A stretch of 64,000 nt of DNA from an uncultured SAR116 cluster alpha proteobacterium (GCA_902520885.1 CABYPW010000001.1:62001-126000); one strand, 5' to 3'. Positions 28,518-38,806 are shown, numbered from the stretch's first letter. The notes: a model not told the origin generated them from the sequence alone. Numbers and translations: made by a program.

Positions 28518-29879
28518 TTATTTAGCTATCAAGCTTTCGGGAAGCCCTACCTTTTTGATAGCACCCTTTTGGCGGGTTTCTAAAGAATCAAGTGTAAAAT
28601 TGTCTATTAGTCCATGAAAAAGTTGATGCCAATTAACCTCTGCTTTTAAATGCATAAAAACAGATCCCAATCCGACTGCAGCCCTATCCATTAAAACAAA
28701 TTCACGTGGCGGTTTTATGCCTCCTATTCTTTTAAGTTCTTCATGAACTTTTCCAGCAAGCTCACGACCATAGTTTCCACCTCTCATTTCTTGAATAGGT
28801 CTTATTTTATCCTCCAATAAGGGGCCATAAATAAACTCTGCCCAAATATTTAGAATTTCAATCGCCTCTTTATCTAGACCTTTAAAACCCCACTGAGAAT
28901 AGGCATGAACAGCCATCTCGATGTTTCCATCTCGTAGCGCCTTATATAAATCAATGACGCCCCCAACAAATTCTGGTCGAAAAATGCGAATTGAGCCAAA
29001 ATCCATCAAGTTTATTTTCAAGTCTTTAGTAATAGAATAATTACCAAGATGAGGATCACCATGAATTACACCATAATAATAAAAAGGTACATACCAAGTA
29101 CGAAACATGTTTATTGCAACCATATTTCTATCATCTTGAGATGGTTCTCTTTCCAGATATTTCATTAGCTTTAGACCATCAACCCAGCTCATCGTTAGCA
29201 CACGAGAGGTTGAAAGATCATCTATGGGTTTGGGTAGAACAACCTTGTCTTCACCTGCAAGCATCAATCGGTATAATTTCATATTCAATGCTTCTCGATT
29301 ATAATCCAGCTCTTCACGTAACCTATCAGATAACTCTGTGTAAATGTCCTTCGTGGAGATCGCAGAGTCAATTCGCTCATACAAGGAAAATACAAGTTTC
29401 AACTGGTTTAAATCCGCATTAATAGCAGAATCCATATCTGGATATTGTAGCTTTACAGCCACTTGTTCATTGCCAAGTATTGCTTTATGAACCTGACCAA
29501 GAGAAGCAGCGGAATACGCATTCTTATCAAAACTTTCAAATTTTTTTTCCCATTCATTTCCAAGCTCAGACCTCATGCGCCTCTTAACAAAGAGCCAGCC
29601 CATTGCTGGTGCATCAGCTTGCAAAACAGCTAATTCATCCGCATATTCTTTTGGAAGTGCGTCCGGAATAGTTGATAGAATTTGCGCAACTTTCATGAGT
29701 GGACCCTTTAAATTTCCTAGTGCTTCACGAAGTTGAATGGCATGTTTAGAGCGGTCCAACTCTAATCCTAAGTATCGTTCTCCTGCAAGCCTTGCCGCCA
29801 AACTAGACATAGTACCTGTTACTTGGGCATATCTTCTTAATCTACCCCCCAAGCTTGATCTTTCTTCATGGTTCGCCAT
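28518..29879 (-). CDS. ABC1/ADCK (UbiB-like) atypical kinase
   Basis: A 453-residue protein with the family's KxGQ-type motif (KGPLMKVAQILS, about residues 54-65), alanine-rich nucleotide loop AASLGQVHKA, a VKLQYP lysine, the catalytic HGDPHLGNY and a DFG-type MDFGSIR. It lacks the C-terminal membrane helices of E. coli UbiB and is closer to ADCK3/4. Such proteins support ubiquinone synthesis through ATPase activity. It follows pepF by two bases. Confidence 0.9.
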   Translation of the reverse strand: MANHEERSSLGGRLRRYAQVTGTMSSLAARLAGERYLGLELDRSKHAIQLREALGNLKGPLMKVAQILSTIPDALPKEYADELAVLQADAPAMGWLFVKRRMRSELGNEWEKKFESFDKNAYSAASLGQVHKAILGNEQVAVKLQYPDMDSAINADLNQLKLVFSLYERIDSAISTKDIYTELSDRLREELDYNREALNMKLYRLMLAGEDKVVLPKPIDDLSTSRVLTMSWVDGLKLMKYLEREPSQDDRNMVAINMFRTWYVPFYYYGVIHGDPHLGNYSITKDLKINLMDFGSIRIFRPEFVGGVIDLYKALRDGNIEMAVHAYSQWGFKGLDKEAIEILNIWAEFIYGPLLEDKIRPIQEMRGGNYGRELAGKVHEELKRIGGIKPPREFVLMDRAAVGLGSVFMHLKAEVNWHQLFHGLIDNFTLDSLETRQKGAIKKVGLPESLIAK

Positions 29880-29881
29880 TA

Positions 29882-31645
29882 TTATAAACCCTCAAGTTGG
29901 TCAATCATGGTGGAGAGCATATCAAGGCCCTTATTCCAAAATTCAGCCTCAGAGGGTTTAAGTGAAAACGGAGTTAACGCTTGATCAAACCTAACCGTAC
30001 CTCCGCTTCTTAATAGTGTTTTATAATGAATATTAAAATCTGTGTCTGAGCCATCTTGGTATATCTGCCATAGGGCATTTACAAGACAATCACCAAATGC
30101 ATAAGCGTATACATAAAATGGTGAATGCACAAAATGAGGAACATAAGCCCAGATTGGCTTAAAGCTATCATCAATTCTAATCCCTGGACCAAGTGCTTGT
30201 TTTTGCGTTTCTACCCAGAACTTTGATATCTCATCTGAACTTAACTCGCCTTTCCTGCGATGAGTGTGCACTAAGTACTCAAAATTATGAAAAGCCACCT
30301 GACGGACAACAGTATTTAACATATCCTCGATTTTATCCGATAACATAAGACGTTTAGATTGCTCTGAAGTTTCTGCATCTAAGATTGTGTGAAAGGTGAG
30401 CATTTCTGAAAATACAGACGCAGTTTCTGCTAGGGTTAACGGAGTTGACGACATCAACTCACCTTGTTCTGCGGCAAGAAGCTGATGCACTCCATGCCCC
30501 ATTTCATGAGCTAAAGTCATCACATCACGAGAGTAACCCTCAAAATTCATTAGTATGTAGGGATGAACTGTTGTTACCGAAGGGTGTGAAAAGGCACCTG
30601 ATGCTTTTCCAGTTCTTATTTCTGCATCTATCCATGAGTTATCAAAAAATTGTTTTGCAAGCTCTCCCATCTCTGCATCAAACCCATCAAAGGAAGATTG
30701 CACGATTTCACATGCTTCTTGCCAACTAAATTTTTTTCCCTCATTTCCTGCTATAGGGGCGTTTCTATCCCACCACGGCATAGTTTCACCTCCGAGCCAG
30801 CCAGCTTTTAATTTGTAATATCGATGGGATAACTCTGGCATTCTATTAGTGACTGTTTCAACAAGTGTATCTACTGTATGGTCATCAACATCATTCGCAA
30901 GGTTTCTTGAAGAAATCACCCCCTTATACCCTCTCCAACGCTCTTCCGTATCTTTTTGCTTTGAAATGGTGTTTGTAATAAGGGTAAATAAACGCAAATT
31001 ATCATTTAGAACTTTAGATAGAGACGCAGCAGCTGTTGCTCTGACATTAGGATCTGCTTTTGATAGTTTATTTAGTATTTCAGTCTCAGTAAGCTGTTCA
31101 CCTAAAAATTCAAATCTAAGCTCAGAGAAGGTTTCATCAAATAGTCTTACCCAAGCTTGCCTATTAGTGGGTGACTGTTCTACTAATAATTTCTCGAGCC
31201 TTGGTTCAAGATTGTATTTCGAAGCTAGCCTCAAGAGCCTTAGCCATGGCTGGTAATGTGCAAAAGCCTCCTCTTTAAGCATCTGAAGATACTGCACCTC
31301 AGAAATAGAACCTAATTCAAGCTCAATAAAAACGAGATTTGATTGAATGGCATTTATAGCCTCTCTCATATTTTGGGAATGCTGAGCAAATTCAGGGTTG
31401 CTTGTGTCTGCTGCAAAACATAAATCTGCATGTGACGATATTTTACCCAGTAAGATGATAATCTGCTCATAACATACTATAAGATTACTAGCCTCATTAG
31501 CTGACAAACTGGCTATTTTACCCTCATATTTCTGCTGTAATTCAAGAGCTTCATCGAAACATTTTTGTAAATCAGCCCTAATTTTTTCCGACTCTATGGA
31601 GTCATAAAAATCGGTTAATGACCAAACGGGTAATTTATCTGACAT
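29882..31645 (-). CDS. pepF: M3 family oligoendopeptidase F-like metallopeptidase
   Basis: A 587-residue cytoplasmic zinc peptidase. The HExxH site is H380-E-M-G-H384, followed by the ETASVFSEM helix that supplies the third ligand. The helical N-terminal half matches oligoendopeptidase F, which cuts short peptides. Directly upstream of the ABC1 kinase with a two-base gap, so the two are co-transcribed although no functional link is obvious. Confidence 0.94.
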   Translation of the reverse strand: MSDKLPVWSLTDFYDSIESEKIRADLQKCFDEALELQQKYEGKIASLSANEASNLIVCYEQIIILLGKISSHADLCFAADTSNPEFAQHSQNMREAINAIQSNLVFIELELGSISEVQYLQMLKEEAFAHYQPWLRLLRLASKYNLEPRLEKLLVEQSPTNRQAWVRLFDETFSELRFEFLGEQLTETEILNKLSKADPNVRATAAASLSKVLNDNLRLFTLITNTISKQKDTEERWRGYKGVISSRNLANDVDDHTVDTLVETVTNRMPELSHRYYKLKAGWLGGETMPWWDRNAPIAGNEGKKFSWQEACEIVQSSFDGFDAEMGELAKQFFDNSWIDAEIRTGKASGAFSHPSVTTVHPYILMNFEGYSRDVMTLAHEMGHGVHQLLAAEQGELMSSTPLTLAETASVFSEMLTFHTILDAETSEQSKRLMLSDKIEDMLNTVVRQVAFHNFEYLVHTHRRKGELSSDEISKFWVETQKQALGPGIRIDDSFKPIWAYVPHFVHSPFYVYAYAFGDCLVNALWQIYQDGSDTDFNIHYKTLLRSGGTVRFDQALTPFSLKPSEAEFWNKGLDMLSTMIDQLEGL

Positions 31646-31833
31646 AATAAATTTATCCTTTTACATAATTATTCGAAATCAAGCAAAACAGCTAATACAG
31701 CTTGTAATTATGTTAAACTAATAAAGCAAAAATATATCTACATATAAAAAGAGTGGTCCACATTTTAACTTGCTAATGCTCATTAAAAGCGACCATAATT
31801 AACATACAAACCTCAATAAATACATAGAAGCAC

Positions 31834-33615
31834 ATGCCCCAGATTCAAGGACTAGGACCAAAAGAAAACACTCTTTATGAGATGTTTTTTAATCGTGCAA
31901 AGCAACAACCTGATAGCGCGTTTATTTGGACCAAAAAAGAAAATAAGTGGAAAAGTCACAGCTGGGGGCAAATTGCCAATCAAGTGAAAATCATAGCAAG
32001 CGCTCTTGCACAACGCGGTATAACTGTAGGTGCCAGAGTAGCAATTTTATCAGAAAACAGACTCGAATGGATAATAACCGACCTTGCAATTATGTCTATA
32101 GGAGCAATCTCTGTTCCATTATTTACAACCTATACCCAAACTGACATCACCTATCTTTTGTCTCATTCGGGCGCGAGAGCTATCATCTGCTCTAATTCAG
32201 AACTTACGGCTATTGCCGAAACAGCAGCTCAAGATTCACCAGACTGTTATTTAATGGTTATAATGGAGCAAAGTAAATTACTTCACCACTCACATAATCT
32301 GGCAATTGTAAACTGGGAAGACCTAACAAAGGAGGGTGAAAAGGCAAGTTCTAATACAATTATTTCATCCTTGCCGATGAGTGTAGACGATGTTTGTTGT
32401 ATTATTTACACCTCAGATGGCGATGAAAAACCAAAAGGCGCTATGCTTACACATCGCTCTGTAATGGCCGTTTTGGCAGGAGCGGAGGGTCTTTTAACAG
32501 ACCTTACATCTGGTAAAGAAGTATTTTTATCCATGCTGCCTTTTAGCCATGCATATGAACATTCAGTTGGCTTATTCTTTCCAATACATATTCGTGCCGA
32601 AATATATTTACTGCAAAAACCAGAAACCCTAAGTTCGGCAATAATAGAGACTAAACCAACAATTATGACAGCTGTTCCAAGATTATACGAAATTTTGCAT
32701 GACAGGATTAATGCTTCTTACCAACATAAAGGTATTATAAATCTAAAAATGCTTGATAGGGCCGTTTATCTTGGGCGAAAAAGCTTGCAGAAAATACCCC
32801 TTACGCTACTTGAACGAATTGAAAATAGCTATTTAAACCTGACGGTGCGACGTCACATTAATGCACGGCTTGGGGGCCGCTTGAAGGCATTTGTTTCAGG
32901 TGGAGCGGCGCTAGACCCTAACATTGGATATTTTTTTCTAGCTTTAAACATACCCATCTTGCAGGGATATGGACAGACTGAGGCCTCTCCCGTAATCACT
33001 GCGAATCCACCAAAAAAAATTAAAATCGAAACAGTCGGGAAATTACTTGTTGGAGTAGAAGCAAAACTTACTAAACAAGGAGAAATTTGTGTTCGTGGAG
33101 ACCTTTTAATGAAGGGGTATTGGAACGACCCAATTGCCACTAAAAAAAAATTGCGTGATGGTTGGCTGATGACAGGTGATATTGGTGTGATCCACCCAGA
33201 TGGGTATATTAGTTTAACAGGAAGAAAAAAAGATATCATTATTAATTCGGGTGGCGATAATATCTCACCTGTGAAAATAGAGACTGTTTTAGAGGCACAC
33301 CCTGATATCGACCAAGCTATGGCTTTTGGTAACCAACACGCTTATATAACTGCAGTTATTACCCCGAGTCAGACTCTAATAAGAAAACAAAATGAAGATC
33401 AGAATAAGTTATCAAGTATTATTTCAGAAGCAGTAACAACAGCAAATGCAAGGCTAAGTAGCCTAGAGAAAGTGAGGGGTTTTGTTTTAAGTGATGAGCC
33501 TTTTTCAGTTAGAAATGACTGTATGACCGCTTCAGGTATTATTAAACGCCAACAAATTAATAAATTATATCAGGAACGGCTAGAACAATTGTATCAACGA
33601 AAACGTTCTCTATAA
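31834..33615 (+). CDS. AMP-dependent synthetase/long-chain acyl-CoA ligase-like protein with altered P-loop
   Basis: A 593-residue ANL-superfamily protein with good later motifs: GYGQTEASPVI, the YWNDP/DGWLMTGDIG hinge region and LTGRKKDIIINSGGDNISP. The nucleotide loop, normally YTSGTTGxPKG, reads YTSDGDEKPKG (residues 192-202), so four conserved positions are changed while the lysine stays. It would normally adenylate fatty acids and form acyl-CoA; here ATP use may be altered. The C-terminal lysine region (SGIIKRQQ) is present. It is divergent from pepF. Confidence 0.9.
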   Translation: MPQIQGLGPKENTLYEMFFNRAKQQPDSAFIWTKKENKWKSHSWGQIANQVKIIASALAQRGITVGARVAILSENRLEWIITDLAIMSIGAISVPLFTTYTQTDITYLLSHSGARAIICSNSELTAIAETAAQDSPDCYLMVIMEQSKLLHHSHNLAIVNWEDLTKEGEKASSNTIISSLPMSVDDVCCIIYTSDGDEKPKGAMLTHRSVMAVLAGAEGLLTDLTSGKEVFLSMLPFSHAYEHSVGLFFPIHIRAEIYLLQKPETLSSAIIETKPTIMTAVPRLYEILHDRINASYQHKGIINLKMLDRAVYLGRKSLQKIPLTLLERIENSYLNLTVRRHINARLGGRLKAFVSGGAALDPNIGYFFLALNIPILQGYGQTEASPVITANPPKKIKIETVGKLLVGVEAKLTKQGEICVRGDLLMKGYWNDPIATKKKLRDGWLMTGDIGVIHPDGYISLTGRKKDIIINSGGDNISPVKIETVLEAHPDIDQAMAFGNQHAYITAVITPSQTLIRKQNEDQNKLSSIISEAVTTANARLSSLEKVRGFVLSDEPFSVRNDCMTASGIIKRQQINKLYQERLEQLYQRKRSL

Positions 33616-33650
33616 ATCCAATCCCTGAACTCATAAATGGCTCTATTATT

Positions 33651-34991
33651 TTAAACATTTAAAAGCAGATATTCCCTTTCCCATGGAGAGATGACTTTTA
33701 AAAATGCCTCAGCTTCAGCACGTTTAACTTCGTTAAACACAGATATAAAGTCAAGTCCGAGCACTTCTTTAAGTTTTTTAGCTTTATCTAAGCTATCAAG
33801 AGCCATATCAAGATTTCGAGGTAATGTGTGCAAATTATCTGACTCTTTTACCATTGGCTTCGCAGGCTCTATCTTTTCTTCAATACCAAGAAGAATACAA
33901 GCAAATGTTAAGGCAATCGATAAATATGGGTTTGTATCTGCACCAGGAATTCTATTCTCGATGCGCCTACTGCGATAATCACCAGCAGGGACCCTCAGTC
34001 CCACAGTTCGATTATCAACTCCCCATGCAACATTTGCAGGTGCATCATAAGTCGTAATAAATCTTCTATAACTATTCACATAGGGTGCCATCAGTGCCAT
34101 CCCTCCAGCAAGATAGCGCTGCAATCCTCCAAGAGCATGCCGAAACGTTTCTGTATCTTCACCACTCGTATTAGAAAACATATTTTGACCATTTTTTAAG
34201 TCACAAATGGAACAATGCAGATGCATTGATGAGCCTGGTTGGTATTGCATAGGTTTTGCCATAAAGGTTGCATGAATATGATGATTTAGTGCTGTCTGTC
34301 TCACAGTTCTTTTAAAAATCAATGCTTGATCTGCCAGCGTTAATGCCTCTCCATGATTGAAATTAATTTCCATTTGAGCTGCGCCACCCTCATGAACAAG
34401 TGTATCAATATCAAGCCCCATAGTTTCACAATGGTCGTAAACATCTTCGAAAAAAGGATCGAAATCATTGACTGCATCAATACCATAAGCTTGTTTTCCT
34501 GTTTCCGCTCTTCCAGACCTACCAGGTGGTGTTTTCAGTGGGTGGTCTGGATCTGAACTTTGTGATACAAGGAAAAACTCAAGCTCTGGTGCGACTATCG
34601 CAGACAACCCTCTATCATTGAGTGCGCGAATAACGCGCTTTAAAACAGCGCGTGGAGCGACCGTGACTTCAGTATTATCTAAGTAAAAAGCATCATGGAT
34701 GATCTGAGCAGTTGGTTCTGAATACCATGGCACTAAATAAGCAGCATTTTCATCAGGTTTTAGAACCACATCACCTACCGCAGCATTCAATACAACAGAG
34801 TCATGATAATCACCTGTTACGGTCTGTCCAAACACATATTCTGGAAGACGAAGACCGCTTCCTCTTAGAACTTTATTATATTTGTCTGCTGGTAGAATCT
34901 TACCTCTCGGAATACCAGCTATATCTGGAACTAAACATTCAACTTCTGTAATACTGCGATCCGACAGCCATTTATTTAGTTTTTGGGTCAT
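33651..34991 (-). CDS. Glutamine synthetase family protein, PuuA-like (gamma-glutamylpolyamine ligase)
   Basis: A 446-residue GS-fold enzyme with metal-binding ELEFFLV, HEGGAAQMEINF, the SSMHLHCSI histidines and the late RRIENRIPGADTNPY. It lacks the adenylylation-site tyrosine context of GlnA. Members of this clade ligate glutamate to putrescine or other amines using ATP. It follows a class III aminotransferase by 11 bases on the minus strand, within a polyamine cluster; substrate is inferred. Confidence 0.9.
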   Translation of the reverse strand: MTQKLNKWLSDRSITEVECLVPDIAGIPRGKILPADKYNKVLRGSGLRLPEYVFGQTVTGDYHDSVVLNAAVGDVVLKPDENAAYLVPWYSEPTAQIIHDAFYLDNTEVTVAPRAVLKRVIRALNDRGLSAIVAPELEFFLVSQSSDPDHPLKTPPGRSGRAETGKQAYGIDAVNDFDPFFEDVYDHCETMGLDIDTLVHEGGAAQMEINFNHGEALTLADQALIFKRTVRQTALNHHIHATFMAKPMQYQPGSSMHLHCSICDLKNGQNMFSNTSGEDTETFRHALGGLQRYLAGGMALMAPYVNSYRRFITTYDAPANVAWGVDNRTVGLRVPAGDYRSRRIENRIPGADTNPYLSIALTFACILLGIEEKIEPAKPMVKESDNLHTLPRNLDMALDSLDKAKKLKEVLGLDFISVFNEVKRAEAEAFLKVISPWEREYLLLNV

Positions 34992-35002
34992 AATTTAGGT
35001 GC

Positions 35003-36358
35003 TCACTTTTTGAGTTCTGTATATGTGTCATCTAATGCCTGATTTAATTTTTCAATTGTTATATCAATATCTTCTTTTTTAAAGCTTAATGGCGGCGATA
35101 AAATCATCCCATCACGCACAGCACGTACCATCAAGCCACTATTAATAGCGTGGTCTCGGCACCTCATACCTATCTCGCCAATAGGATCAAATAAAACAGG
35201 TCCAGACTTATGCTTTACAAGTTCTACACATGCAAGTAATCCAAAACTGCGTGTTTCTCCTACCAAGGGATGGCTATCTAGCCTTTTAATTTCTTTTGCG
35301 AGATAAGGAGCGGTAATGTCCCGGACATGACGAATTAACCCCTCTTCCTCAATCAGGTTAATATTAGCAAGCGCGACAGCAGCAGAAACAGGGTGCCCTG
35401 AATAGGTAAATCCATGAAAAAATTCTCCACCTTCATCAATTAGGTAATTAGCAATTTTATCGCTTACCATAACAGCAGACATTGGCATATAACCTGAAGT
35501 AAGACCCTTTGCCAAAGTTATTAGGTCGGGTTTTAAATCCATTGTTTGACTTGCAAACCAATTTCCAGTTCGACCAAATCCAGTGATCACCTCATCAACA
35601 ATAAATAAAATATCAAATTTAGCACAGATATTCTGAATATGATCAAAATAGCCCTTTGGAGGAATGATAACTCCTCCAGCACCTTGCACTGGTTCTGCAA
35701 TAAAAGCTGCAATTTTATCTGCACCAACTTCATGAATTTTTTCTTCTAAATGACGCGCAGAACTCTCAGCAAACTGTGCCTCTGACTGATTTCCTTGGTA
35801 TAAAAAACCATAAGGGGGCCTTATATGCTCAAAATCTGCTTCACTAGCAGATTGCTCGTGCATTGCTTTCATCCCACCCATACTAGCTGCCATAATAGTA
35901 GAGCCATGATAGCCATAATCACGTCCAATAATTACCCTTTTTTTAGGATGGCCTTTTAAATTCCAATAATGTCGTACAAGACGGATGATAGTATCATTTG
36001 CTTCTGACCCAGAATTTGCATAAATTACATGATTTAAATGTTTAGGGGAAATCGAAGCAAGTTTTGCTGAAAGCCTCGCTACTGGCTCATTGCTAGTCTT
36101 GAAAAAACTGTTATAATACGGTAATTTTTTCATTTGTTCGGTTGCAGCATTTACTAGCTCTTCTCTGCCATAACCAACATTTACACACCATAAGCCAGCC
36201 ATTGCATCTAAAATGGCATTTCCATTATTATCGAATATCACATGGCCTTGCGCATGAGTTATAATACGTGTGCCTTCCTTTTTTAGAGTTTTAAAATCGG
36301 AAAATGGTGGCAAATGATGTTGTTCTTCAAAACGCTGAATATCTTCTTGATTTGGCAC
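35003..36358 (-). CDS. Class III aminotransferase (putrescine/omega-amino acid type)
   Basis: A 451-residue PLP enzyme with the cofactor lysine K284 in ITLAKGLTSGYMPMSA, the DEVITGFGRTG strand and YSGHPVSAAVALA. The family includes putrescine-pyruvate and beta-alanine/GABA-pyruvate transaminases. Placed first in an operon with a PuuA-like ligase and divergent from a PuuB-like oxidase, it most likely deaminates putrescine or a related polyamine with pyruvate as acceptor. Taurine or other amines cannot be excluded. Confidence 0.9.
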   Translation of the reverse strand: MPNQEDIQRFEEQHHLPPFSDFKTLKKEGTRIITHAQGHVIFDNNGNAILDAMAGLWCVNVGYGREELVNAATEQMKKLPYYNSFFKTSNEPVARLSAKLASISPKHLNHVIYANSGSEANDTIIRLVRHYWNLKGHPKKRVIIGRDYGYHGSTIMAASMGGMKAMHEQSASEADFEHIRPPYGFLYQGNQSEAQFAESSARHLEEKIHEVGADKIAAFIAEPVQGAGGVIIPPKGYFDHIQNICAKFDILFIVDEVITGFGRTGNWFASQTMDLKPDLITLAKGLTSGYMPMSAVMVSDKIANYLIDEGGEFFHGFTYSGHPVSAAVALANINLIEEEGLIRHVRDITAPYLAKEIKRLDSHPLVGETRSFGLLACVELVKHKSGPVLFDPIGEIGMRCRDHAINSGLMVRAVRDGMILSPPLSFKKEDIDITIEKLNQALDDTYTELKK

Positions 36359-36392
36359 AAAGCACCATCCCTTTCCATACCTCTAATTTTAC

Positions 36393-36417
36393 AGCCGATA
36401 AAGTCAAGTTAACGGCT
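36393..36417. promoter_or_regulatory. Operator-like inverted repeat between divergent polyamine genes
   Basis: Arms AGCCGATAA (36393-36401) and TTAACGGCT (36409-36417) are inverted with one mismatch around a seven-base spacer, in the 144-base region between the aminotransferase and PuuB-like starts. A following T-run could also make it a plus-strand terminator-like hairpin. Confidence 0.4.
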
Positions 36418-36535
36418 TTTTATAAAATACTTTTTTTCTTAATACTCACTTTTAATATGTAATTTTAGTATATACTATCTAACGAATTGCTTTAAAAGAA
36501 ATTTGAACCCTAACAATGCTAAAAGTTTATCCAAA

Positions 36536-37828
36536 ATGTCAAATAGCCATATTTCTAAATCGATTTATCAGCTAGATATTTCGCCTCCAAAGTTCCGTGG
36601 CCAGCTAAATAAAGATATAAGATGTAGTGTGGCAATTATAGGCGGCGGACTTACTGGAATTTCAACAGCTTTATCTCTTTGTGAGAAAGGGTATGATGTA
36701 TGCCTATTTGAAGCTGGGAATATTGGTGATGGTGGCTCAGGTCGAAACGGAGGCCAAATTTGTCAAGGATGGTCATCAAGTTTTGAAAAACTCTCAAAAT
36801 ATATAGATCCTGAATTTAAAGAAGATATGTGGCAAGTAGGGCTAAAGGGTCCTAATCTTATAAAAGAGAGAATAAAAAAATATAAAATAGAATGCGATGT
36901 TCATTGGGGATATGTACACACAGCGATACACAAAGGTCATATGCGAGAATTAGAGGCCTATCAAAAGAGTTTTGAAGCACATGGTTATAATCATCTTCTT
37001 GCTTTAAATAATAAACCCTCGTTGTTTAATTATATTTGTTCTGATGCCTATATAGGAGGATTGTACGATGCTGGAAGTGGGCATCTACACCCTCTCAAAT
37101 ATCTAATTGGCCTATCAAAAGCTGCATCAATTGCTGGTGCTAAGATTTATACTAATAGCTCAATTTCCTCGATAGAGACTGCAAATAACAAGAATAAATT
37201 AATCACAAAGCAAGGTCATGGCGTTATAGCAGAACAACTCGTTATATGCGGAAACGCTTATCTTGGTGCTGTTTCTCCTAAGAATATGCGTGGAAGAATA
37301 GCACCTGTTACTTCATCGGTTATGGCAACTGAACCTCTTAACAATACAGAAATAAAAAGAGCAATTCCTTCTGGAGCTGCTATTGCGGATGGGAATACAG
37401 CATTAAATTATTTTCGAATTGATAAGCAAAATAGAATGATTTTTGGCGGGCGTGCAAGCTATTTGAACAGAGATCCAATAAATGTTGAGAAAGATTTAAA
37501 AAAAAGGATGAGAGCCGTGTTTCCAGATTTGATGCATAAGAAAATTCAGCAGGCTTGGTCCGGAAGAATAGGAATTACTGTTAATCGTCTACCACATTTT
37601 GGCAGAATTTCAGATAGTGCGATTTACGTTCAAGGATATTCGGGACACGGAGTTGCGTTTTCTGGTGTTGCAGGAAATATTCTAAGTGACGCAGTCAGTG
37701 GAAAAAAAGATAGGTTTAACCAACTTACTAAAATCCTGCATCTTCCATTTCCTGGAGGTCCATTGCGGACGCCTATTTTAGCTCTTGGCATGGGATGGTA
37801 TAAAATGAGAGATTATTTTCATATTTAA
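36536..37828 (+). CDS. FAD-dependent amine oxidase, PuuB-like (gamma-glutamylputrescine oxidase family)
   Basis: The start is put at ATG 36536; TTG 36503 in frame would add 11 residues. The 430-residue DAO-family protein has the FAD loop IIGGGLTGISTALSL near 35-49, GDGGSGRNGGQICQG and the C-terminal VQGYSGHGVAFSG, all typical of PuuB/OrdL. It would oxidise gamma-glutamylputrescine to the aldehyde with release of ammonia and peroxide. Its stop overlaps the convergent agmatinase stop by four bases. Confidence 0.9.
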   Translation: MSNSHISKSIYQLDISPPKFRGQLNKDIRCSVAIIGGGLTGISTALSLCEKGYDVCLFEAGNIGDGGSGRNGGQICQGWSSSFEKLSKYIDPEFKEDMWQVGLKGPNLIKERIKKYKIECDVHWGYVHTAIHKGHMRELEAYQKSFEAHGYNHLLALNNKPSLFNYICSDAYIGGLYDAGSGHLHPLKYLIGLSKAASIAGAKIYTNSSISSIETANNKNKLITKQGHGVIAEQLVICGNAYLGAVSPKNMRGRIAPVTSSVMATEPLNNTEIKRAIPSGAAIADGNTALNYFRIDKQNRMIFGGRASYLNRDPINVEKDLKKRMRAVFPDLMHKKIQQAWSGRIGITVNRLPHFGRISDSAIYVQGYSGHGVAFSGVAGNILSDAVSGKKDRFNQLTKILHLPFPGGPLRTPILALGMGWYKMRDYFHI

Positions 37829-38793
37829 CTCTTTTGAAGTGCTTTTACACAAATCCAGTCATGCAAAATTGTCGCAGCAGCTATTGAAGTGATTTCTGCA
37901 TGATCAAATGGAGGACTTACCTCTACAATATCAAATCCTATCATGTTCAATGGTTCGAGACTGCGTAGAATTGATAGTGCCTGCCAACTAGCTATTCCAC
38001 CAGAAACAGGAGTTCCTGTACCAGGGGCAAAAGCAGGGTCTAATACATCTATATCAAAACTCAGATAAACTTTCCTACCTTTCAGATGACTAAGTATTAA
38101 CTCAATTACAGTAGATAAACCAATTTCATGAATTTGAGGTGAAGTTATTTGTTTTATTCCAACATCGAAATCATTATGAGTTCTTAGCCCTACCTGAATA
38201 GAGCTTTCAACATCGATAAGCCCTTCCTCTATCGCACGAAGAAACATCGTACCATGATCAAGCTCTCCAAATGACTTCCATGTATCACAATGCGCATCAA
38301 ATTGAAGTAATGATACAGGCCCATATATTTCCGCATGAGCCTTTAATAGAGGATAAGTTACGAAATGGTCACCGCCAATAGAAAGCAAGGATGCACCAGA
38401 GCTAATGATTGAAATTGCTTGTTTATAAATATCTGAGGTAATTGTTTCTGGGTTATGAGGGTTAAGCAAAAAATCACCAGAATCTATAACTTTCAAAATA
38501 GAAAAAGGATCAAAACCAAAGGGGAATGAAGGCAATTCTGCTAGTTGAACGGAGGCTGCTCTTACAGCTCTTGGCCCTAATCTACACCCAGGGCGAAAGG
38601 TGGTTGCGTTATCAAACGGTATGCCAGCAACGACGATATCTGCTTCATCAAATGCAACTGAATAAGGACGCCTCAATAGACTCATTGCACCAGAATATGT
38701 TGGTTCAAAAAATCGCTTATCTAAATCAGAATTGCGCCAAGACTGGTCAGATAATTGTTCAGGTGTTGCATTATTTTTCTTATCATTAGCCAT
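37825..38793 (-). CDS. speB: Agmatinase/ureohydrolase family protein
   Basis: A 322-residue arginase-fold enzyme with all manganese-binding motifs: SIGGDHFVTYP, QFDAHCDTW and SFDIDVLDPAFAPGTGTPVSGG. Agmatinase releases urea from agmatine to give putrescine, which the surrounding PuuA, PuuB and aminotransferase homologues could consume. Related guanidino-acid hydrolases share the motifs, so the exact substrate is inferred from neighbours. It follows the second PuuA-like gene by 13 bases. Confidence 0.9.
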   Translation of the reverse strand: MANDKKNNATPEQLSDQSWRNSDLDKRFFEPTYSGAMSLLRRPYSVAFDEADIVVAGIPFDNATTFRPGCRLGPRAVRAASVQLAELPSFPFGFDPFSILKVIDSGDFLLNPHNPETITSDIYKQAISIISSGASLLSIGGDHFVTYPLLKAHAEIYGPVSLLQFDAHCDTWKSFGELDHGTMFLRAIEEGLIDVESSIQVGLRTHNDFDVGIKQITSPQIHEIGLSTVIELILSHLKGRKVYLSFDIDVLDPAFAPGTGTPVSGGIASWQALSILRSLEPLNMIGFDIVEVSPPFDHAEITSIAAATILHDWICVKALQKS

Positions 38794-38806
38794 AAATTTC
38801 TCCTGA

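Noticed and set aside
30849-31256. Plus-strand 135-codon frame
   Set aside because: It is antisense inside the oligoendopeptidase F gene.
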